From contig CAZZLC010000004.1 of NCBI GenBank assembly GCA_964655065.1, forward strand, positions 124,001 through 188,000: a stretch of DNA of 64,000 nt. The letters run 5' to 3'. The notes beneath the pieces are model-generated. The model was not told the origin of the DNA. It made no database searches and was given only the letters and a program-made list of their open reading frames with translations. Position numbers and translations under genes: made by a program. Each line of letters begins with the position of its first letter. Within the stretch, counting starts at the first letter, position 1. Below are positions 54,692 through 63,967 of the stretch, in pieces. This DNA is from DRPG01 sp964655065 (GTDB lineage: Bacteria > Myxococcota_A > UBA796 > GCA-2862545).

Positions 54692-54877
54692 ATGGCCACT
54701 CTCACGAAAATCACGAAGTTCCGCCGCCTCCTCCGTCGCAAGAAGATGGGCAAGGCCCGCAAGACCCACGCGCGCCTCCACGGCACCACCCCCGCGTTTC
54801 CCGTGCACACGCCCGAGGTCGACGCCCGTGCCCCGAAGGCGCAGGTGTCGCCCAAGTCGGAGCAGGGCGAAGGCTGA
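54692..54877 (+). CDS. small basic protein of 61 residues
   Basis: The ATG at 54692 follows AAGGACG by eight bases. The N-terminal half is very basic (TKITKFRRLLRRKKMGKARK, then THARLHGTTPAFPVH), and the C-terminal half is neutral. Size, charge and the KKMGKARK type of pattern resemble small ribosome-associated proteins of this bacterial group, though I cannot name a family. It ends three bases before the convergent holB stop. Confidence 0.7.
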   Translation: MATLTKITKFRRLLRRKKMGKARKTHARLHGTTPAFPVHTPEVDARAPKAQVSPKSEQGEG

Positions 54878-54880
54878 GCG

Positions 54881-55891
54881 TCAGACGGGCCGCCCGAGCT
54901 CCCGCCGAAAGGCGCACAGCAGAGCATCGAGCGCCGTCTTGCCGGTGACGTACACTTCGAGGTCGTCGCGACACGCCTGAACGGCGTCGGCGAGCCGTGC
55001 GATGCCCTGCGGCCAGAGGCGTTCCGCCCACTCGCGCAGTCGCTCCGCCAGGTCGGGGTGCAGCACGGGGACGGGTTCGCCGGCCGCGACCACGGTAGCG
55101 TCTCGCAGCAGCTCCTCGCCGAGCTCCAGCAAGCGGTCCACCTTGGGGGCCCACACCTGACGTCCGCCGCGGGTGAGCCGGTCGGTGAACTCGAACACGG
55201 CCCCGAGTGGGCCATCGATCACGGCCAGCAGAGCATCGCGCTCTGCCACCTGCTTGGAGGGGTCCGTGCCCGCGAGAGCGAGGGCTCGCCCCGGGCAGCC
55301 TTGAGCCCAGCGCGCGGCTGCCGCGGCGTGCGCGATGCCTCGTCCTTCGAGCCACGCCTCGATCTCCGCGGTGGGTACCGTACCGAGGCGCACGAGCTGG
55401 CATCGCGAGCGAATCGTGGGCAGGAGCGACCTCGCGTTGTGGGTGATCACGAGGAACCCCGTGCCGTCCGGAGGCTCCTCGAGCGTCTTGAGGAGGGCGT
55501 TGGCGGCGGGCTCCTGCATGGCCTCGGCGGGATCGAGAATGACGAATCGCTGCCTGGCCGAGTACCGATGGTACTGGGCGCGTCGGATGACCTCTCGGAT
55601 CGCCTCGACGGGGATGGTGCGAGCGGCCTTGGTCGTGTCGGGCTCGACGCGCACCACGTCGGGATGACGACCCGCCAGGATCGGCCGGCACGCACCACAG
55701 GCTCCACAGTACCCACCGGGCGCCGGGGGGGCCTCGCAGTTGACCGCGAGCGCGAGCCGCTCGGCGAGCTGTCGCTTTCCCACCCCCTGCGGCCCCTCGA
55801 GCAGCAGCGCGTGGTGTAGCCGCTCGCGGGCCCAGGCGTCGTAGAGCCGCGCCAGCACTGGACCGTGGCCGAGAAGAGGGTCGGGTTTCAC
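54881..55891 (-). CDS. holB: DNA polymerase III delta-prime subunit
   Basis: A 336-residue clamp-loader subunit. P-loop-like GPQGVGKR (33-40) has Arg in place of the Thr/Ser, in line with delta-prime not hydrolysing ATP. A zinc knuckle CEAPPAPGGYCGACGAC is at 52-68, followed by FVILDPAEAMQEPAANALLK, the TLEEPPDGT sensor and SRCQLVRLG, all typical of gamma/delta-prime. It overlaps folC downstream in the run by four bases. Confidence 0.9.
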   Translation of the reverse strand: MKPDPLLGHGPVLARLYDAWARERLHHALLLEGPQGVGKRQLAERLALAVNCEAPPAPGGYCGACGACRPILAGRHPDVVRVEPDTTKAARTIPVEAIREVIRRAQYHRYSARQRFVILDPAEAMQEPAANALLKTLEEPPDGTGFLVITHNARSLLPTIRSRCQLVRLGTVPTAEIEAWLEGRGIAHAAAAARWAQGCPGRALALAGTDPSKQVAERDALLAVIDGPLGAVFEFTDRLTRGGRQVWAPKVDRLLELGEELLRDATVVAAGEPVPVLHPDLAERLREWAERLWPQGIARLADAVQACRDDLEVYVTGKTALDALLCAFRRELGRPV

Positions 55892-57174
55892 GAGGATCCC
55901 GTACTGTCGAGGACCCCCGCGCGCACCAGCGCTCGCGCCGCGCCTGCCACGTAGAGGCTCCCCGTGACCACGGTCAGCGTGGCACGGGCCACGACATCGG
56001 GCAGGGCATCCTCGATGGGGCCCCCCACCGTGATCGAAGGGTGAAGGCCCGCGATCGCGTGCGCGAGCGACTCCGGATCCCGAGCCCTCGGATGCCGGCC
56101 CTGGGTGGTCACGATCGCGTCCACGAACGGAGCGAGCGGCTCGACGAAGAGTCTCGGGTCGCGCTCCCTCCCCATCCCGAGCAGCAGGGTCCGGCCCCCC
56201 GGCTCCGTCTCCTGCTCCAGGAACCGAGCAAGCTGGACGGCCGCGTCCGGGTTGTGGGCACCGTCGATCAGGAGCCCGGGAGCGGGACGCTCGAGCCTCG
56301 CGGGCACGTGGGCCTCCCGCAGACCCGCCGTCACCGCTTCGTCGTCGATGGCGAAGCCGTGTCGGCGGAGCTGGTGCACCACCCCGAGCGCGACCATCGC
56401 GTTGCCCGACTGATGAGGACCACGCAGGCCGAGGCGCAGTGGTCCAAGGCTTCCGTCCGGCGTCCCGAGGAGGACGGTCCCGTCGGGACGGGTCTCTCCT
56501 CGCAGCGCAGGCGGGCCCCAGAGGGGCGCACCCAGTCTCTCGGCCACGGCGTCGACGACGGCTCGGCCGTCTGCCGGCAAGGGCCCGACCACCACCGGAA
56601 CGCCAGACTTCAGAATCCCGGCCTTCTCCCCTGCGATGCTGGGGATGTCCGGTCCCAGCTGGGCGGTGTGGTCGAGCCCCAGCGACACGACCGCCGTGCA
56701 GACCGGACTCACCACGTTGGTCGCGTCGAGCCGTCCGCCGAGCCCGACCTCGACGACCTGGACATCGACCCGACGCCGCGCGAAGACGTGGAACGCCGCC
56801 GCCGTGACGAGCTCGAAGTAGGTGAGCACCGAATCGTCGGCGCCCGTCGACGCGGCGAACTCGTCGCGAGCGCGCGCCACGCGATCGAGCGCCTCACCGA
56901 GCTCGCCGTCGTCGACGGGCTCGCCATCGATCGAGACGCGCTCGTTGAGCGCTTCGACGTGGGGGGACATGGTGGTGCCGACGCGGTAGCCCGCACGAAC
57001 CAGGCTGGCGGTCACCATCGCGCAGACGCTGCCCTTGCCGTTGGTACCGGCGACGTGGACGGCAGGGGCGGCCAGGTGCGGCTCGCCGAGCAGCCCCAGG
57101 AACTGCCGCATGCGGTCGAGCCCGAGTCTCACGCCGAACATCGCGGCGTGGTCGAGCACGGGATGCCGTTGCAC
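55888..57174 (-). CDS. folC: folylpolyglutamate synthase / dihydrofolate synthase
   Basis: A 428-residue ATP-dependent ligase that adds glutamate to folates. It has P-loop AGTNGKGSVCAMV, SPHVEALNERVSIDGEPVDD, the GLGGRLDATNVV signature, DHTAQLGPDIPSIAGEKAGI and HNPDAAVQLARFL of the Mur-ligase-type family. The length is normal. It lies three bases after accD and four overlapping holB, so accD-folC-holB form one unit. Confidence 0.95.
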   Translation of the reverse strand: MQRHPVLDHAAMFGVRLGLDRMRQFLGLLGEPHLAAPAVHVAGTNGKGSVCAMVTASLVRAGYRVGTTMSPHVEALNERVSIDGEPVDDGELGEALDRVARARDEFAASTGADDSVLTYFELVTAAAFHVFARRRVDVQVVEVGLGGRLDATNVVSPVCTAVVSLGLDHTAQLGPDIPSIAGEKAGILKSGVPVVVGPLPADGRAVVDAVAERLGAPLWGPPALRGETRPDGTVLLGTPDGSLGPLRLGLRGPHQSGNAMVALGVVHQLRRHGFAIDDEAVTAGLREAHVPARLERPAPGLLIDGAHNPDAAVQLARFLEQETEPGGRTLLLGMGRERDPRLFVEPLAPFVDAIVTTQGRHPRARDPESLAHAIAGLHPSITVGGPIEDALPDVVARATLTVVTGSLYVAGAARALVRAGVLDSTGSS

Positions 57175-57177
57175 GAT

Positions 57178-58152
57178 CTACTCGGGCACGTCGGGCGACT
57201 CAGGCTTCACCAGCGGCTGGGCGGCCGCCTTCGACCCGGGGTGCGTCACCATCACGCTCTCGGGGGGCGGGGCGGCTGGCTTGCCGGTGAGCATGCGCAG
57301 GACCCGGGTGAGCGTCGCCTTGAGCTCGGGCCGGGGCACGATCTCGTCGACCAGTCCATGGTCACGCAGGTACTCCGAGGTCTGGAAGCCCTCCGGTAGG
57401 TCCTGACCGATGGTCTCGCGGATCACGCGCGGGCCCGCGAATCCGATCAGCGCCCCCGGCTCGGCCAGAATCACGTCACCCAGCATCGCGAACGACGCCG
57501 CCACCCCGCCGGTGGTGGGGTCGGTGAGGATCGAGACGTAGGGGATGCCCGCGGGTTCGAGACGCGCGCGAGCCGCCGATGTCTTGGCCATCTGCATGAG
57601 CGACAGCACGCCCTCCTGCATCCGCGCGCCGCCCGAGGCCGAGATCACGATGGCCGGTACCTTGCGCTCGAGGGCGCGCTCGAAGAGCCTGGTGATCAGC
57701 TCACCGACCACGGACCCCATGGAGCCGCCGAGAAACGCGAAGTCGAACGAGCCGATCTCGACGTCCACGCCACCGATCTCGCCGGCCACCGAGATGAAGG
57801 CGTCACTGCGACCCGTGCGCTCCTGCGCCGACGCGATGCGCTTCGGGTAGGGCTTCGAGTCGACGAACTCCAGCCGGTCCACCGGCTTGACCTGCTGGTC
57901 GTGGACGTTCGCCGCGGGAGGATCGTCGAGGAGCATGCGGAGCCGCGCGACGGCCGACATGCGGAAGTGGTGTCCGCAGATCTGGCAGACCTCCAGGTTC
58001 GCGGACAGGGTCTCGCGAAACAGTGCCTCGGAGCAGGACGGGCACTTGGTGAACAGGTCCTGGCTGGTCTCCGCGGGTTGATCGCTACCCGGAACCCAGC
58101 TCGAGACGAAATCCTTGCGCTGCTCGAACCAGCGCGGGCCATGATTGGGCAT
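57178..58152 (-). CDS. accD: acetyl-CoA carboxylase carboxyltransferase beta subunit
   Basis: A 324-residue subunit that transfers carboxyl to acetyl-CoA, starting fatty acid synthesis. The zinc ribbon CPSC-x16-CQICGHH sits near residues 30-55. The crotonase-like core has GSFDFAFLGGSMGSVVGE, ISASGGARMQEGVLSLMQMA and DPTTGGVAASFAMLGDV. I chose ATG at 58152 after GAGG; the longer frame to 58296 is shadow. It diverges from the LD-carboxypeptidase gene. Confidence 0.96.
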   Translation of the reverse strand: MPNHGPRWFEQRKDFVSSWVPGSDQPAETSQDLFTKCPSCSEALFRETLSANLEVCQICGHHFRMSAVARLRMLLDDPPAANVHDQQVKPVDRLEFVDSKPYPKRIASAQERTGRSDAFISVAGEIGGVDVEIGSFDFAFLGGSMGSVVGELITRLFERALERKVPAIVISASGGARMQEGVLSLMQMAKTSAARARLEPAGIPYVSILTDPTTGGVAASFAMLGDVILAEPGALIGFAGPRVIRETIGQDLPEGFQTSEYLRDHGLVDEIVPRPELKATLTRVLRMLTGKPAAPPPESVMVTHPGSKAAAQPLVKPESPDVPE

Positions 58153-58288
58153 GTCGAACCTCGATCTTCGCAATGGAGCGGCCGCGTCTCGGAGCGCAGC
58201 TCCCCGGAACGGATGGTCTATCGTGTGCGCGGTGTCACGCGCTCGCACGCGTCGCGGCCATCGCTTACGGAGACGCCCGGAGGTCGAC

Positions 58289-59158
58289 GTGATCAACGGT
58301 CCCGTCGCGGTGGTCGCACCGTGCCACGCCTACGACCCCGAGCGCCTCGAGGCGGGCCTCACCATGGCCCGCCGCGCAGGATTCACGCTCGAGGTCTTCC
58401 CGGATCTGCTGCAGCCGTACCGCTACTTCGCGGCTCCGCCAGCCCATCGGGCCGCGCAGCTGATCGAGGCGCTCACCGGCCCCCGCTACGCCGCGGTGTG
58501 GCTCGTTCGCGGGGGCTCGGGCATGCTCCAGCTCCTGCCTGCGCTCGAGGGTGTGGCACTGCGCTCCGACCGGCCGGTGATCGGGTTTTCGGATGCCACC
58601 GCGCTGTTCGCGGTCCTCGACCGGCGCGGGGCCGGTCCCGTTGTGCACGGCCCGGTGCTCCACTCGCTCTCCAGCACCGAGGAGGCCGACGTGGGCGACC
58701 TCTTCGCGATGCTCCGCGCGGGTGTCGAGCCGATTCGCTGGTCGGGCACGCCCTACGTCGAAGGTCACGCGGAGGGGCCCGCGATCGGCGGCAACCTCTG
58801 CATGGTGGCCACACTGTGCGGCACCGCACACCAGATCGACGCCCGCGACCGGATCCTCCTCCTCGAGGAGGTCGGCGAGCCCCCGTTCCGCATCGAGCGC
58901 ATGCTCGCGCAGCTCCGGCTCGCCGGCGTATTCGACGGCGTTCGCGCGGTGGGGCTCGGCGACCTGGGCGACGTGCCGGCGGACGCCACCTACACCATGC
59001 GCGACGTCGTGATGGATACGCTGGGACCACTCGGCGTGCCGGTGGTCGCCGACCTCCCCTTCGGTCACCGTGCGCGCAACCAGCCCTTCGTCTGGGGATC
59101 GCGCGCGGTCGTCGACGGAGCCGAAGTCAGGTTCTCTCCCCCCCAACCGCTCGCCTGA
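58289..59158 (+). CDS. LD-carboxypeptidase, peptidase family S66
   Basis: A 289-residue enzyme that trims the terminal D-alanine from murein tetrapeptides during wall recycling. Catalytic-triad regions are visible: Ser in PVIGFSDATALF, Glu in LLLEEVGEPPFRIER, and His in LPFGHRARNQPF. RGGSGMLQLLP corresponds to the family's GG motif. I chose GTG at 58289, after CGGAGGTCGAC. It is cytosolic, as expected for LdcA, with no signal peptide. Confidence 0.92.
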   Translation: MINGPVAVVAPCHAYDPERLEAGLTMARRAGFTLEVFPDLLQPYRYFAAPPAHRAAQLIEALTGPRYAAVWLVRGGSGMLQLLPALEGVALRSDRPVIGFSDATALFAVLDRRGAGPVVHGPVLHSLSSTEEADVGDLFAMLRAGVEPIRWSGTPYVEGHAEGPAIGGNLCMVATLCGTAHQIDARDRILLLEEVGEPPFRIERMLAQLRLAGVFDGVRAVGLGDLGDVPADATYTMRDVVMDTLGPLGVPVVADLPFGHRARNQPFVWGSRAVVDGAEVRFSPPQPLA

Positions 59159-59174
59159 CGGAGGGCCCGCGTCC

Positions 59175-60623
59175 ATGTACGAACACCGACCCGACCTCGA
59201 GACCCGCACCAAGATCGTCGCGACCCTCGGCCCGGCCTCGTGGGACGAGCCGACCCTCACCGAGATCCTCCGTGCGGGGGTCGACGTGTGCAGGATCAAC
59301 TGCTCCCACGCCGACCACGACAGCATCCGGCGTCAGGTCGCTCGCGTGCGCCGGGCGGCCATGAACCTCTCCAAGCCGACCGCGATCCTCCTCGATCTCC
59401 AGGGACCGAAGGTCCGCACCGGCAAGGTCGAGGAACCCGTCGAGCTGCTGAAGGGCGACACCCTCACCGTGGTGATGACCCCTGGCGACGTCGAGGGGCG
59501 GCGCCGCATCGGCACGACCTACCTCCAGATGGTCGACGACGTGAAGGTCGACGACCCCGTGCTCTTCGCCGACGGCGCGCTCTTCGGGCGCGTGGTGGCC
59601 GTGCGGCCGGGCACTCCTGGCGAGGTCGACATCGAGATCGACCAGGGCGGGACCCTCACCAGCTTCAAGGGCATCAATCTCCCCACCGTCGACCTGTCGA
59701 TTCCGTGTCTCACCGAGAAGGACCTCGGTGACCTCGCCGTCGGGGTCGACGTGGGCGTCGACTACGTGGCCCTGTCGTTCGTGCAGCGGGCCGAGGACGT
59801 GGTGGAGCTGCAGAACGAGCTCTCGCGGCTCGGCCACGAAGGCCTGCCCGTGATCGCGAAGATCGAGAAGCCCGGCGCGGTCGAGCGGATCGAGTCGATC
59901 CTGGAGGTCGCGGACGGCGTGATGGTCGCGCGAGGCGATCTCGGCGTCGAGGTGAGCATCGAGAAGGTTCCCGTCTTCCAGAAGCGGATCCTCGAGGCCG
60001 CCTACAAGGCGGGCAAGCTCTCCATCACCGCGACCCAGATGCTCGACTCGATGGAGCGGAACCCGCGCCCCACGAGGGCCGAGACCACCGACGTGGCGAA
60101 CGCCATTCTCGACGGCACCGACGCAGTCATGCTGTCGGGCGAGACCGCGATCGGACGCTTCCCCGTGCAGGCGGTCCAGATGATGGACCGGATCAGTCGG
60201 GAAGTGGAGGGTTCGAGCTTCTTCGGCACCCGTACGCTCGAGCGGGTGCCGACGTTCCCCGGCACCTCGGGCCTCGTGGTGCGGAGTGCCTGTGTCGCGT
60301 CGTCCGAGCAGGCCCGGCCGCTCGTGGTCTTCTCGTGGACCGGCCACACGGCGCGCCAGGCTTCGAAGACGCGCCCCCGTGGGCCTCTCTTCGCGCTGAC
60401 GAGCAACCCGCGGACGGCCGACCAGCTCTCCCTCGCGTGGGGAGTGACCCCGATCGTGGTGCCGCCGGTGGGCACCACCGACGACATGATCCGGATCGGC
60501 GAGCAGGCCCTCCTCGAGGCCGGACGCATCCACCGCGGCGAAGAGATCGTGATCCTGGCCGGTCAGACGCCGATGCGCGAGACGGCGAACCTCATGAAGA
60601 TCCACCAGGCGGGCGAGGGCTGA
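59175..60623 (+). CDS. pyk: pyruvate kinase
   Basis: A 482-residue glycolytic enzyme that makes pyruvate and ATP from PEP and ADP. KIVATLGPASWDEPTLTEIL at the N-terminus, ILLDLQGPKVRTG, PVIAKIEKPGAVERIESIL (active-site Lys), MVARGDLGVEV, and KLSITATQMLDSMERNPRPT with TRAETTDVANAILDGTDAVM are canonical. The C-terminal domain is of normal length. The ATG at 59175 has GGAGGG about ten bases upstream. Its end overlaps the convergent GNAT gene by 32 bases. Confidence 0.97.
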   Translation: MYEHRPDLETRTKIVATLGPASWDEPTLTEILRAGVDVCRINCSHADHDSIRRQVARVRRAAMNLSKPTAILLDLQGPKVRTGKVEEPVELLKGDTLTVVMTPGDVEGRRRIGTTYLQMVDDVKVDDPVLFADGALFGRVVAVRPGTPGEVDIEIDQGGTLTSFKGINLPTVDLSIPCLTEKDLGDLAVGVDVGVDYVALSFVQRAEDVVELQNELSRLGHEGLPVIAKIEKPGAVERIESILEVADGVMVARGDLGVEVSIEKVPVFQKRILEAAYKAGKLSITATQMLDSMERNPRPTRAETTDVANAILDGTDAVMLSGETAIGRFPVQAVQMMDRISREVEGSSFFGTRTLERVPTFPGTSGLVVRSACVASSEQARPLVVFSWTGHTARQASKTRPRGPLFALTSNPRTADQLSLAWGVTPIVVPPVGTTDDMIRIGEQALLEAGRIHRGEEIVILAGQTPMRETANLMKIHQAGEG

Positions 60624-61503
60624 GCGTCCACCTGAACCTGCGGTAGCGCGCCACCTCGGGGACACCGTTGCGAGCGAAGCACCCGCGCATCGCCACGTTG
60701 GAGAGCGAGGTGCCGCCTCGGTAGACCCGGCCCCCCTGCGCCCGGAGCATCGCGAATCCGTGGCGCTGCAGCCCCGCTCCGAGGCCCTGTCCGCGCAGTG
60801 CCGGGTCCAGGGCGAGGAGCGTGATGGTGGACCACCCGTCCGCGGGATCGACCTGCGCACAGACGAACGCGGTGAAGCGGGCATCTTGCCGCCTCCGCCC
60901 AAGGTGCACGACCTCCTCGAGGACGCGGGTCCGTCGGGGTCGGCCGAGCATCGTGTGCAGCGCACGCCGGGGGGATGCGCCGGGCTCGAGCCCGTCCGGC
61001 TCGTCCGAGGCGCAGCGAGCGAGCACTGCGGCGGCGGTTGCCCGGTCGGGCGCGGGGTCGAACACCAGCCCATCGCCCGGGGCGTTACCCGGAAGCTGGT
61101 CGAGCGGCGCCTCGAACTCGACCCGACCGTCGCGTTCGACCGCGCCCGTGCGACGGCTGGCGGCGACCAGGGCGTCGGTGCACCGACCGACCTCCACCTG
61201 GAGGTCCACCCTACGGAATGCCTGGTCCCGGGCGACCGCGACCAGCTCGTCGACCAGCGAGGCCGCGCGCACATCGAGCCCGTCCCGGGTGCGGGGAGCG
61301 ACGAGGAGGAGCGCGTCGTCGTCGGGGACCATCCAGCTGACGGCCACGATGGCGCCCCGGGCGTCGCAGACGTAGCGGCGGCGCGCGGCCCAGGCGGAGT
61401 CCCCGAGGCGCACCCGCATTCCGTCGAGCCGTTCCCGAGATGGGGGATCGACGAAGGCCGCCGCAACGAAGGCATCGAGGTGCTCGGCGGTGAGCGCGGG
61501 CAT
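60592..61503 (-). CDS. GNAT-family N-acetyltransferase
   Basis: A 303-residue protein with two GNAT-like halves. The C-terminal one has the acetyl-CoA loop ALDPALRGQGLGAGLQRHGF (Q/R-x-x-G-x-G/A), then RGGTSLSNVAMRGCFARNG. The N-terminal half (YVCDARGAIVAVSWMVPDDD; ELVAVARDQAFRRVDLQVEV) looks like a degenerate copy. The substrate is unknown. Its ATG shares a base with the stop of the N-formylglutamate amidohydrolase gene upstream (TGATG). Confidence 0.85.
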   Translation of the reverse strand: MPALTAEHLDAFVAAAFVDPPSRERLDGMRVRLGDSAWAARRRYVCDARGAIVAVSWMVPDDDALLLVAPRTRDGLDVRAASLVDELVAVARDQAFRRVDLQVEVGRCTDALVAASRRTGAVERDGRVEFEAPLDQLPGNAPGDGLVFDPAPDRATAAAVLARCASDEPDGLEPGASPRRALHTMLGRPRRTRVLEEVVHLGRRRQDARFTAFVCAQVDPADGWSTITLLALDPALRGQGLGAGLQRHGFAMLRAQGGRVYRGGTSLSNVAMRGCFARNGVPEVARYRRFRWTLSPRPPGGSS

Positions 61504-62204
61504 CAGCTCGGCTCGAAGTGCGCGACGAGGTCGCCCACCAGCCGGTTGCGCTGGTCGGCATCGGCGAGAAGGTCCTGGCGCACCTCGAGCTCGAGGGCCA
61601 CGCGACCGTGGGCTTCCGAGTGTCGGTCCGCCGCGTACATCAGGCCCTCGCGACCCGACCAGGGTCGGTTGAGGGCAACCCGCCAGCCCGCCGACGAGAG
61701 GTGCGCCGCGAGACGGATCGCCGGAGGCTCCCAGTGGTTGAACAGCACGCCCACCTCCATCTCCCGGCGCTCGCCCTCGTAGCTCGGAGTGAACGAGTGC
61801 AGCGAGAACACGAGGGCCCACGGCGCTGCCGCCACCATCGCGTCGCAGGCCGCGTGGTAGTCGCGGTGCAGCGCCATGCGGAGCGACCGCTCCGGTTCGG
61901 TGAGCCCGGCGTTCAGAGCCACCGGCTGCCCGTCGGCGTGGGTGCGGAAGAGGTTCGGCTGGTCGGGTCCGCGGTTCGGGTCGATCAGCAGCCGCGAGAA
62001 TCCGGCGAGGGTGGCCGGCCAGTTCGTGCGCGCGGCGAGGGCCTCGGTGAGGTCGGCGACGCCGAGGTCGTGGGACCAGTGTGTGCCGAGTAGCCGCTCG
62101 TCGGCCTCGGGCCACGCCCAACCCGGGGGGAGCCGCTCGGTGGCGTGCTCGCAGGTCAGCACCACCGGCGCGTCACGCCGTCCGGTCAGTGAGCGGTGAC
62201 TCAT
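61503..62204 (-). CDS. N-formylglutamate amidohydrolase-family protein
   Basis: A 233-residue hydrolase of the HutG/DUF (PF05013) family. Signatures TCEHATERLPPGWAWP, SRLLIDPNRGPDQPNLF, FSLHSFTPSYEGER and ELEVRQDLLADADQRNRLV contain the metal-binding residues expected. It may release formate from N-formylglutamate in histidine breakdown, or act on a related N-formyl/N-acyl amino acid. The start overlaps the lipoprotein stop by four bases (ATGA). Confidence 0.88.
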   Translation of the reverse strand: MSHRSLTGRRDAPVVLTCEHATERLPPGWAWPEADERLLGTHWSHDLGVADLTEALAARTNWPATLAGFSRLLIDPNRGPDQPNLFRTHADGQPVALNAGLTEPERSLRMALHRDYHAACDAMVAAAPWALVFSLHSFTPSYEGERREMEVGVLFNHWEPPAIRLAAHLSSAGWRVALNRPWSGREGLMYAADRHSEAHGRVALELEVRQDLLADADQRNRLVGDLVAHFEPS

Positions 62205-63967
62205 GGTGAAGCGTTGCTCGCCGTGCAGGGGGCGTCGCCGCAGTGGTGGACGATGCGTTGGGGATCCGAGGGGTCCAGATAGTCGACCACCTGTTGCCGA
62301 GCGGCATCCCAGCCGCGGGGAGCCTGATGGGCGCCGGTGACCGGAGCGGGCCGATTGCCCGGCGGGGGCAGTTCGCGCTCGGGGTCGAACCACACGAGCG
62401 CGCGAGCCGGCGACGGTGCAGGGGTGGCGATCGTCGCGAGCCCGGAGGTCTCGAGGGGAGCGGGCTCCGCGACCGGCAGCTCGGTGGCCCGGGCGAATGC
62501 CGCGCTCGTGAAGTTGGGGACCTGTTCGTCCCCCACGCTGACCTGGTAGAGGAAGGGGCGCTCGGCGAGATCGACGGCGTAGGCGATCGGATCGACGGGG
62601 TCCCACCACATCTGGGTGACCGCGTAGAGCACCTGACGGTCGCCAGGGTCTGGAATCTGGTCGACGAGGCCCTGCTCCAGCACGCTCCAGTTGCTCGACC
62701 GTTCCAGCATCGTGGACCACATCGCCCCGCCCACGTGCAGCGCCGACGCCTCGAACCCGGGGTCCTCGGCGAGCATCACCGCCCCCTCGATCGCGCCGAG
62801 CGAGATGCCGTAGTACACGACGCGCGCGGGGTCGGGCAGCGACTGCCCGTCCCGACCCTCGAACGCGGGCCCGCTCGTGAAGGTGCCGTCCCGGATGCCC
62901 TCGACGAGGGTGCGGACGTTGACCTGCGCCTGCACCAGCAGCTCGGGGACCCGAGGGAACTGGCCGAAGTCCTGGGCGGCGGCCAGCGGAACCCCGAGGT
63001 CGGACGTGGAGAGCCCCCGCCAGCTCGTCGCCACCACGATCGCACCGAGCTCGTCCGCGAGCTGCCTCACGCCGTCGCCGTCGTCGCCGCTCGCCAGGTA
63101 GGAGGCCGGAGACGAGAAGATCCCGTGACCGAACACCATCACCGGCACCGTACCGGCGGCGCGATCCGCCACCGAGGCCGGGACGTGCACGAAAAGGTCG
63201 GCCTCGGCCTCGCCGCGCGGCACGACCGCCCCGGTGTCGGTCAGGTCGAGCCGCCCGTCGTCGCCGACGACGTCCACGACGGGGAAGGTGCCCTGGTACG
63301 CTCGCCAGGTGAGCGTCCTCGAGCGCCCCGCCTCGTCCTCGACGAGGCTCGGCGGGCCGAGGACGTCGACGTGTGCGATCGCCGATCGAAGCGGGGCCGT
63401 CCCGTCCGCCACGGGGAAGGACCACGCCACCGCGACCCTCTCCCGAGAGATGTCGAGCTCGGCGAGCCGATCGAGCAGCGGCCCCGTGACCTCGCCGTCG
63501 GCGACGAACGAAGGGGGCCGGTCGAGCACGTCGGTCGTGACCACCACGGCGACGTCGACCCCGATGGGCAGCGCACCGAGCGGGCGAACCACGAGCGCAG
63601 GGTCGTCGACGGCGGCGGCGTCCAGCTCGGCAAAGCAGGGCAGCCGGTCGCCAGAGTCCAGGTCGACGAGGAGGACCGCCTCTCCGTCAGGCTCCTCGGG
63701 ACCCCGGAGTCGTGTTCCGTCGAGCCCGGGCCACCGGAGCACCGCGACCTGTCCCGGGGAGAACCCCCGGCGCCAGGCCAGGCTCTCGGTGTCCAGCGGC
63801 GTGTCGAAGCCCGGGTCGGGGAGGCCCGTCAGCGACAGGCGCCCATCACGCACCATCGTCCCCTGCGGAAACGGGTTCGCCAGCCCCTGGCCGAGCGGAC
63901 CGTCCGGCTCCGGGAGGCGCTCGACCGTCGGCGCGCACCCCACGACAGACCACAGGAGCCACCGCAT
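62201..63967 (-). CDS. alpha/beta-hydrolase-like lipoprotein
   Basis: 588 residues. MRWLLWSVVGC with Cys11 is a lipobox, so it is likely an outer membrane or periplasmic lipoprotein. The N-terminal half is beta-rich (GEAVLLVDLDSGDRLPCFAE); the C-terminal half looks like an alpha/beta hydrolase with VPVMVFGHGIFSSPASYLAS, a nucleophile elbow VVYYGISLGAIEGAVMLA and a later VSVGDEQVPNF. This layout resembles bacterial lipase-like proteins of the virulence-factor lipase type. I chose ATG at 63967 after GGGAGGTGACG; GTG 63973 is near. It heads the three-gene minus-strand unit. Confidence 0.85.
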   Translation of the reverse strand: MRWLLWSVVGCAPTVERLPEPDGPLGQGLANPFPQGTMVRDGRLSLTGLPDPGFDTPLDTESLAWRRGFSPGQVAVLRWPGLDGTRLRGPEEPDGEAVLLVDLDSGDRLPCFAELDAAAVDDPALVVRPLGALPIGVDVAVVVTTDVLDRPPSFVADGEVTGPLLDRLAELDISRERVAVAWSFPVADGTAPLRSAIAHVDVLGPPSLVEDEAGRSRTLTWRAYQGTFPVVDVVGDDGRLDLTDTGAVVPRGEAEADLFVHVPASVADRAAGTVPVMVFGHGIFSSPASYLASGDDGDGVRQLADELGAIVVATSWRGLSTSDLGVPLAAAQDFGQFPRVPELLVQAQVNVRTLVEGIRDGTFTSGPAFEGRDGQSLPDPARVVYYGISLGAIEGAVMLAEDPGFEASALHVGGAMWSTMLERSSNWSVLEQGLVDQIPDPGDRQVLYAVTQMWWDPVDPIAYAVDLAERPFLYQVSVGDEQVPNFTSAAFARATELPVAEPAPLETSGLATIATPAPSPARALVWFDPERELPPPGNRPAPVTGAHQAPRGWDAARQQVVDYLDPSDPQRIVHHCGDAPCTASNASP

